A stretch of 64,000 nucleotides of DNA from Doris montereyensis (Eukaryota; Mollusca; Gastropoda; Nudibranchia; Dorididae). The notes under the pieces were generated by a model. It was not told the origin of the DNA. It made no database searches and saw only the letters and a program-made list of their open reading frames with translations. Shown here piece by piece: positions 13,084 through 64,000 of this stretch. The position numbers and the translations under genes were made by a program. The DNA is taken from assembly GCA_037039925.1 (NCBI GenBank), contig JAXRKP010000655.1, positions 120,001 through 184,000 of the forward strand, read 5' to 3'. Position 1 is the first letter of the stretch. Every line of letters begins with the position of its first letter.

Positions 13084-13317
13084 AAGAAGCAGAAACAGGC
13101 AACAGGAGACTCATGAGGGGGGGAGGGGGAGGGGGGTCTAGATCTAGATCTAAATAAAGGGATAAAAAGAAACAATGAAGAATCAAACCAAAGCAGATTG
13201 CATAAAAAATAAGATAGAAATAATAATATCAACAGATGGTTTGGGAATAACAGAGGCACTAGAGCAAAAATAAATATAACTTATTACGGAATAAAATGTA
13301 GATCTAACATTATGTGA

Positions 13318-13395
13318 AGACAGGGTAGCCTGAAGAACGATCATTTCGGGCATCTTAATTCATGGGGACTAATAGAAAAAAAAAAGAAAGACAAA
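13318..13395 (+). mobile_element. LINE-A 3' end fragment
   Basis: GACAGGGTAGCCTG and GATCATTTCGGGCATCTTAA match the last coding bases of LINE-A (compare 61110-61160). An A/AAAG-rich tail follows. Confidence 0.6.
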
Positions 13396-14195
13396 CTGAC
13401 ACAGAATGATACAGAATGTCAGACAACTGACAATCAAAAAGGTTCTAAAGGGTGTTCTGTTTATTCAATGTTGTAATGTTTTGATGTTTTTAAATTTTTT
13501 TGTCTTGGATGGTCAAATTATCATGGACTGGACGGGTCTCTAGACTAGTGACCTCCAGTTCCGGAAGTACAAAATTAAATGAGGAAGTGTTATTGTTGTC
13601 AACAAGTAAGTCTATGAGATACATGCATTTATTTTTAGCAGACCAAGAGCAACAAAAGAATCAGACATAAGACAGAAGAAACTAATCGAAGGGGACCATT
13701 ATCCCGAAGTAAAGTTAAAGTAAGTTCAAGAAAATGAAGCAGTTTCCTGTGAAGTAATCTAGATCTGGTTCTAGATCTTATGATAATCATCTATTGATTT
13801 AAAAAGGCCGATCGATGTTGCATGCATTATTAAATAAATGTACGATTGTACGGCTAAGTCAGGATATCCATGAATATCAAAGGGAAAGAACACAAACACT
13901 TTCCATTTGTGGGATTTTTATCTTTTAACAAAATTTCGCCTGTTGGTCTTCTCTTTTTCTTTGTAAGTTTATAATATAATATACCACACAAAAACTTTTC
14001 CAACAATTTATTGTCATTTACACGTCAATCAATCATTATACACAAACTACACATTTTTTATGCAAATTAAGTAACATGGACTGTTAAAACATTTATGAAA
14101 AATGCTGTCATATATAAACAAGACACCCACATTTCTTGGTAACAACATGTCTCCATAGTTCAATGCTTCCTCGAACTACATGGTTGGTTTCAGTC
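13396..14195. other. 5' flank of the PI3K gene, no gene recognised
   Basis: AT-rich and without a supported exon. It contains some of the AGATCT/TCTAGA palindromes that cluster from 13.1 to 16.8 kb. Confidence 0.5.
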
Positions 14196-14365
14196 TCAGT
14201 GCGATGAACGTCCCTTGTCATTGTTACATTTGAACTGCTCATATGTTCATTAATCAGTCAGTCTATCGTCACTCATCTCAGTCCGATTAACGTCCCTTGT
14301 CAATGTTACATTTGAACTGCTCATGTTCATCAATCAGTCAGTCTATTGTCACTTGTCTCACTCAC
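14196..14365. repeat. Tandem duplication, about 82 bp x 2
   Basis: The two units share AACGTCCCTTGTCA, TTACATTTGAACTGCTCAT and AATCAGTCAGTCTAT, with a few substitutions. The rest of a third unit may be decayed at 14355-14385. Confidence 0.8.
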
Positions 14366-14399
14366 TCATTGAACTGCTTGTGTTCTGGCCGTTGTCGCC

Positions 14400-16229
14400 A
14401 CAGTCTTCAGTCCAATCCGTTGTCGCAATACTTTCAAACGATCTCTGATTGGCCCACATTGAAAGTAGCTCCTCCCACTACCTCTTTATTTTACTTTCTT
14501 TGTTTCTTTATCCTCCACAAAAAACCAAGCCACAACTTTTTATCTCACCCCTTCAAAATAAACCCTCTTTATTATGTCCCTTGGGTGGTACCCCAACTAT
14601 AGAAGGTTTTTCCTGAAAACATATAGATCTAGATTCCAGATCTATTTCTAGATCTATAAAAGATTTTATGACAATCTTCAATACTAATGGGCAACCCTCT
14701 TTCCCCTAGGTCTATCCAAACACTTAAAACCCTCTCACCCTCTTCCAATGTTGCACTGAAGTATTTTGAGCTCTGCGAGAGAGCCCATGTTCTGATTTCA
14801 TGGTACATACACCCACTTCATTAATGATCTAGATCTAATTGCTGGCAGTTGTGAAGTCACAGTGAATTTATGTCTTTTATACTTTTTATACGTATTATAA
14901 TTAATTTGTTTGTTCTCTAGATCTAGACACAAGCGAAATTCTGATGTTTGAGATGCTTAGAAAATATTACATTTTGGTGTAGATCTAGTTTAGATCAAGA
15001 TCTGAGGATGATCATTAAATTACCTGTTTGAAAACGCCTTGATATATTGTATTATAGTAGTAGCGAGTAAAAGCACACCTTTTGGGAGATTGAAAAATCA
15101 TGGGGGTAAGCAGACTGTGGTAGTAAGAAGACACAAAACGTATACTCACAAAGAAAGACTTTGACCATAATTAAATTTCATTCTTACCCAGTAGCCAACC
15201 TGTCAATCATGCAATAAACGTCTATCACTTTAACGAGGGACAGATCAGTCTTGCAGGGGGAGGAACTTTATGTAGCCAATGGCCATCCATTTTTATCCGA
15301 CAAGCACTCAACAAATCAATACAAGTTTCCTCATTCACCATATTGGTGGGGGATGCATCTTTCATATGGTTTACAGCGACTTATTAACCTCAATTGTGTA
15401 CTTAATGTATGTTGGGGTCATTAAGGAATGAGGAATTAAGCCCATTGTTTGGTTTGCCTCCGCAACAAATTGTGCATCGTGACGCCACGCTGTCTGATAG
15501 GCAGAGTAAGATTCCCTGTTAAAGACCTACAGCTATTCTAGACAGTGACCATTGTTTGCTCGGCCCAGGTGGATGAAATTGGCACCTTGACGTCTGACAG
15601 GGAGAGAGAGAGATTTTGCTTTCAACCCCTAATTTATTACAGCTGAGAAACATGGTTTGATGTGTATACATCTGGTTTAATTATTGGGGGTTTAAGGTCA
15701 GGGATGGTGATAATGTGCTCAATAGCGAAAATCACACTGTTTGTCCGACTATTTGAGTCCTCTTGAAAATCCAATTTACATTGAAATAGAACTTTTTTAG
15801 ACACAATAATCATCATAATCCATAGATAGATCTAGCGAGTCGATGTGAACAACTCTGGGAGGAGTTCAATAGTCGGATACAGTATTTAAATATTGGTAGT
15901 GAGCGGTTTTTTTTTTTGAAGGTCAATGAAATGCAAACATGACAGTGTCAAACCATCTGTACATATCATGAAATCCAAATTACATTGAAATAAAACCTTT
16001 TTGTATACAATAGCATCCATCTAGAACTACCGAGTTGAGTCAAACTGTCATTTTTTTCCCTTGTCACTTTTGTCAGGTGTACAGCTTGTTGGATGTGATG
16101 CCTGAGGGACCTGCGCTTGGCTCAAATATGTGCCCTATTTTGCAATGTAGCAGAGTAGTGCCTGATTTATTTAATATATATATATATATGTGAGCAATTC
16201 TGAGAAAACAATCTCTTTTATTTCTGCAG
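14400..16229. other. Probable 5' region/first intron of the PI3K gene
   Basis: No coding exon recognised. Exon 1 of the coding region begins behind a good acceptor at 16230, so a non-coding first exon and a promoter should lie here or further upstream. I cannot place them. Inverted CCAAT motifs (CTGATTGGCCC near 14448) and a CTCCTCCC motif nearby are suggestive only. Two diverged copies of a 50-bp segment (ATTACATTGAAATA...) lie at 15770-15815 and 15965-16015. A (TA)n run lies at 16176-16189. Confidence 0.4.
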
Positions 16230-16246
16230 GATAACTTGATGCCACA

Positions 16247-60469
<44,223 letters not shown>

Positions 60470-60834
60470 GTGAGTGCCCGACAACATTTAGTTTGACATA
60501 CGAATACTGTATTCTTTTTAATAAACTCCCACGGGGTGCCGACCCCTGAGGCCCTGGGTTCAATGCCCATGGTGGCTAAGATTTTTTTCTGGTTATTCCT
60601 TGTATTTGTTTCGTCTGTGTTCCTTTGGGGGCTTTAACATTATTTAATGTCATTATCCTTTACTTTCGACATGCCCCATGCTTCACCATTTTCTCTTTAC
60701 ACTTAGAACAGATCAATCTATGCGTTCTCAAAAGTAGATCTAGCCTGGTAAGGACTGTATTAGCCAGGAGTCACACTATATATCTCTCTGTATAAATGCT
60801 AGAACCGGGGGGGGGTGGCAGTGCACATACCCCG
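60470..60834 (+). other. PI3K intron 17, first part
   Basis: No exon. A sequence around 60530-60600 (GGCCCTGGGTTCAATGCCCA) looks like a box B of another SINE but is not delimited. Confidence 0.4.
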
Positions 60835-61180
60835 CCCATTATGAATCTCTTGCTGCCTTTCAGGCGGGTCTTGGCTGGTCAAAGGCTGACCCTAACAGAA
60901 AATCACAATCAAAGCCCGGTAGGAGGTCTGAAGATGGCAGCCCTACCACCTACCGGGGTACACAGAGAATAGCTAAGCCAGTATACAATGATAAAAGATC
61001 AAAAGGTATAATAAAAGTCCAAAAGGCAAACCTCATAGAAAGTTGGAAGAAGATATCAAGAGGCACTAAAGCAAAGAATTTTAACCTTCGTAGAAGGAAA
61101 CAGAAAATATCAGGACAGGGTAGCATGGCGAAAGATCATTTCGGGCATCTTAACGCATCCATTGGAAGAAAGAATCAAAG
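60835..61180 (+). mobile_element. Internally deleted LINE-A derivative
   Basis: 60835-60970 matches the LINE-A 5' UTR (CTTGCTGCCTTTCAGGCGGG, AAGATGGCAGCCCTACCACC). It runs directly into the last 170 bp of the LINE-A coding region (GAAGAAGATATCAAGAGGCA, GGGTAGCATGGCGAAAGATC, TTTCGGGCATCTTAACGCAT). All of the endonuclease and reverse transcriptase is missing. It is the largest LINE-A piece on the PI3K sense strand. Confidence 0.8.
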
Positions 61181-61199
61181 AATACGTGCTAGACACCTT

Positions 61200-61992
61200 G
61201 AATAATCAGAGGTTTATATGAATTTTTGAAATAATTCACAGATACGTGTTTAGATCTTAACAACTCTGAATATTATTTGTACTAGGAGGTGTTGGTTATT
61301 TGTATTCTTTAGTTTATGTCACCCTCTCACTACCCTTGTAGCCGTCAGTCCTTAGCTATTTCCTTCTGAAGACTTAAGATTTGTTTTATGTTTTTTTCCT
61401 TTTGACATATGAATTGTGTCGTCAAAGGTTTTATGGAAACTAGATGACTGGATTGGAGAAGAAAAATGTAGGCTGTCGGTTTGATTTTAAATTTTTTTTT
61501 AAAAACTTTAGCTTTAAAATTTTAATTTTTGTCCAGATTTTTTTCGTTGTACTTACTGGTTAGTTTTCACTGTCCTTGGCTACAAACTGTTGTAAAGAAT
61601 AAAAAAAGAAAGAAAGGACAACACACACACACACACACACACAACCAAACATCTACAATGAAAAACAAACAACTAAACAAAGCAGGGGGAAAAAAAAGAA
61701 AGAAAGAAAAGAAATCATTACCTAAAAAATAAATAATAAAAAAATAATAAAAAATACATGGAATGGCAGATGAAAACCTTCCCTTCGTTTGTGAAATGAA
61801 CCTTAATAGAAAGTCAGACAAGAATAAATCTTCACAGCCGCTGTCATTCTCTCCGTCTCTATTACCATACCACATAGCATCACTTCAGATTGGACTTATA
61901 AGTAATTATTTTACAACATGCGACATGTCTTATTGTTATGTATTTTAGCATTGGTGTGTAAAAACTATGTAATTGATGATATATTTGCATTA
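61200..61992 (+). other. PI3K intron 17, AT-rich part
   Basis: Contains a (CA)n run at 61621-61643 and A/AG-rich stretches. No exon. Confidence 0.5.
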
Positions 61993-62041
61993 TATATATA
62001 TATATATATATATATAGCTATATATATATATATATATATAG

Positions 62042-62082
<41 letters not shown>
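61993..62082. repeat. (TA)n microsatellite with GCTA interruptions
   Basis: Three TA blocks separated by AGCTA. Confidence 0.95.
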
Positions 62083-62084
<2 letters not shown>

Positions 62085-62139
62085 ATTTTGAGGCGATTGC
62101 TTTTTGTGCGCAAAAGGCTCTGCTGCTAGGCCACTAATA

Positions 62140-62600
62140 TAGGTGCCACTTCTCCAGCAGTGGTATTCCGCTATTTTGCAGACTAGCCGCTATCTTCCGC
62201 TATCGCCGCTATGGGGAGGGGGTGGGGGATTTTGGTTCTTATTTTTTCCCCTCACAAATAGCGGTCGTTGTTTCTGTTGTTTCGGCGACCCCATCCAAAA
62301 AAATAATGATAAAAAAATGCCGTGGGTCCCGGTAACTTGAGCTAAGCTGTGAGTTAATAAACAAGCTGGAAATAAAAAATGCGATAGTACTGAATAGGAC
62401 TAAAACCCGCGAATGGTAATTAAAGTCAGGGTTGACCCACTAGAGGTGAGTTTTCATAAATACTGTCCTTATTTTTAGTTTGATTTAGTGTTCTTTTGTC
62501 TTTTTAAGGTACCTTTTTTACTAACTACGCTCTGCTCCCGTATTTTGGCGCTTGTCCACAAAATTTTCAGCAATTTGAGTTTTGGCCAGTGGCACCTATG
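62140..62600. mobile_element. Possible inverted-repeat element
   Basis: ATAGGTGCCACT near 62140-62151 faces AGTGGCACCTAT near 62588-62599, about 460 bp in all. No target-site duplication was seen and the inverted repeat is short. Confidence 0.3.
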
Positions 62601-62772
62601 GAGTACGAGTAACAATATCTTGCATGTGCGTTCTAAATGATCCCAAGATTGTTTGCATTTTGATGAATTTTTCTACCAAAAGTCACTTTCAATTAAGGGA
62701 AATTTCTTTGTTTTCCGATGTATGAGTAGAATTTTCATTCACCTAAGCTGCCATTTTAAATAGGTGAAAAAG

Positions 62773-63019
62773 CAAAGTTCCTTCAAGGCTATTATGACCC
62801 ATAGAGCCGAAGCTTACCCCTTTTTCTATAGCGTGAACCGGAACAGGTCATGATAGTCACCTCCTGGACCCATCTTTCCCCCTGGCCGAGGGAGGAAAAT
62901 GTGTGTTAAATGTCTTTTCCAAAGGAACAAAACATTGGACCTAGCATTGCTGTGATTTGAACCCAGGACCTCATGATCCCAGGTCCATCAATTCAACCAC
63001 CAGGCCACCGACGCGACAC
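62773..63019 (-). mobile_element. SINE family A, last copy
   Basis: AAGTTCCTTCAAGGCTATTA, GCGTGAACCGGAACAGGTCA and the complement of the tRNA-like boxes (TTTGAACCCAGGACCTCATG, CAACCACCAGGCCACCG). Confidence 0.88.
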
Positions 63020-63174
63020 ATTTATATTAGGTATTATAGTTAAAAAGTTGGAATAGTATTGTTTTTGCCAATACGCATAACTTCAGTGTTGAGTATGTTT
63101 CGGGTATAAATCTAAATTCTAGATATTTCTCATTTGTTGTCCGACAGAGCGTTATTCCAAACGTCACAAGTTTG

Positions 63175-63480
63175 TTCCGTCTTTATCGGTGGAGTTCATG
63201 TATGGGGTATGGGTGATATCAAGTACGATTATTAGTATTAGATTCAGTTAGTGCCCGATACTGATCCCGCAGACTTCTTGTTGTGTAATGATAGAAAGAG
63301 GTGAATTAGTGACAAGAAAAACTTTCATTGATATCAGGCAAACAGTCTATTTCAATAAGTTCAAATACTGTATTGGTCCAGCTAACACAGCAAGAACCCA
63401 ATACAGTCTATTTTGAACCTATATGCAAAATATGATGGTCTTGGCTGTAAATGTTCCTGAGTTTACTGCACTTAAAGGGT
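63175..63480. mobile_element. Dispersed repeat family E, copy 2
   Basis: ATCAAGTACGATTATTAGTA, AACTTTCATTGATATCAGGC and ATATGATGGTCTTGGCTGTA follow the order seen at 36710-37045, without the internal duplication. Confidence 0.55.
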
Positions 63481-63784
63481 GAGAGAGACAGTTTTATATT
63501 ATAAATAGATGTGTGTCTTTAAACTTTATCTGCTCATCTTATTTTCTTCAATGTCCTCAACAAATGTTTAAATGTATCGGAATGACATTTTTCTTTGATA
63601 ATAACAAAGTTGTCTTGCACATAACTTATTAGTTGACAACTAGGTAGAGCTTCATGTAGACATTTTATTTAGAAGGAGGCCTATCCGTCACAGCGTCATC
63701 TTGTGTTAATGTTTTTTTTGTTGTAAGTGGTGGTTACCGATTCATAGTAATTGATAAAAACAAAAAAATCTCCACATCGCGGGC

Positions 63785-63930
63785 GGTTGACGGTCGCTTC
63801 TGGTATGTCCTACTTCTTTTCTCTCACTCTTTCACGTCTCTCTCTTTCATCATGCTTGTTTCTTTTTAATTGCCCCTGAGATAACCGCATATGGTGGATG
63901 TGGTAAATGTCAATCAATCTATCAGTCTTC
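63785..63930. mobile_element. Repeat family D, last copy
   Basis: GTCGCTTCTGGTATGTCCTA, TTAATTGCCCCTGAGATAAC and CGCATATGGTGGATGTGGTA. The sequence before (63480-63785) and after it has no recognised feature. Confidence 0.6.
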
Positions 63931-64000
63931 ACATTCCGTCTGCTTAATGATAGAGGAAAAGAGATTCCCGCTTTGCTGTTTAATGTTTATTTTGAAATTT

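Overview
This is a eukaryotic window. It has one host gene split into short exons across at least 44 kb, GT/AG splice sites, tRNA-derived SINEs, APE-type LINEs, TA-flanked DNA-transposon MITEs and very long micro- and minisatellites. The protein style and the repeat types suggest an invertebrate, most likely a mollusc. That assignment is inference: no marker gene here fixes the species. There is no prokaryotic operon, CRISPR array or phage.

Host genes. (1) The main gene is on the + strand: a class IA phosphoinositide 3-kinase catalytic subunit (p110, beta/delta-like). The start codon is at 16247, and 17 exons reach 60469. They cover the adaptor-binding, Ras-binding, C2 and helical domains plus the linker to the kinase domain. 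The kinase domain itself lies beyond the window. Splice phases agree from exon to exon except in three places. Exons 1, 4 and 7 are +2, -1 and +1 nt off the expected frame, and exon 13 has an in-frame TAA. One conserved segment between exons 7 and 8 was not found. The copy is therefore either a decaying paralogue or a real gene carrying uncorrected indels. (2) On the - strand at 2690-2958 there is one exon of an acyl-CoA synthetase-like (AMP-binding) gene, with a possible decayed duplicate of its 3' edge near 4.96 kb.

Layout. 1-16 kb: 5' flank, rich in old LINE/SINE copies, a long (ACT)n/(AAT)n tract and an 800-bp GA tract. 16-46 kb: PI3K exons 1-12 with introns filled by one LINE family (LINE-A, antisense to the gene; two copies have clean target-site duplications), three SINE families and a pyrimidine-only intron. 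41-45.5 kb: two MITEs with TA duplications and inverted ends. 46.8-58.3 kb: exons 13-16 separated by about 8 kb of five different minisatellites. 58.5-64 kb: exon 17 preceded by (CTAT)n and (TA)n, then SINE/LINE remnants and no further recognisable exon.

I found no convincing undescribed biological system. The points most worth following are the disrupted PI3K frame, the intron block of five minisatellites (three share an 8-bp core), a small dispersed repeat that flanks or is split by these arrays, and an internally deleted sense-strand LINE-A derivative.
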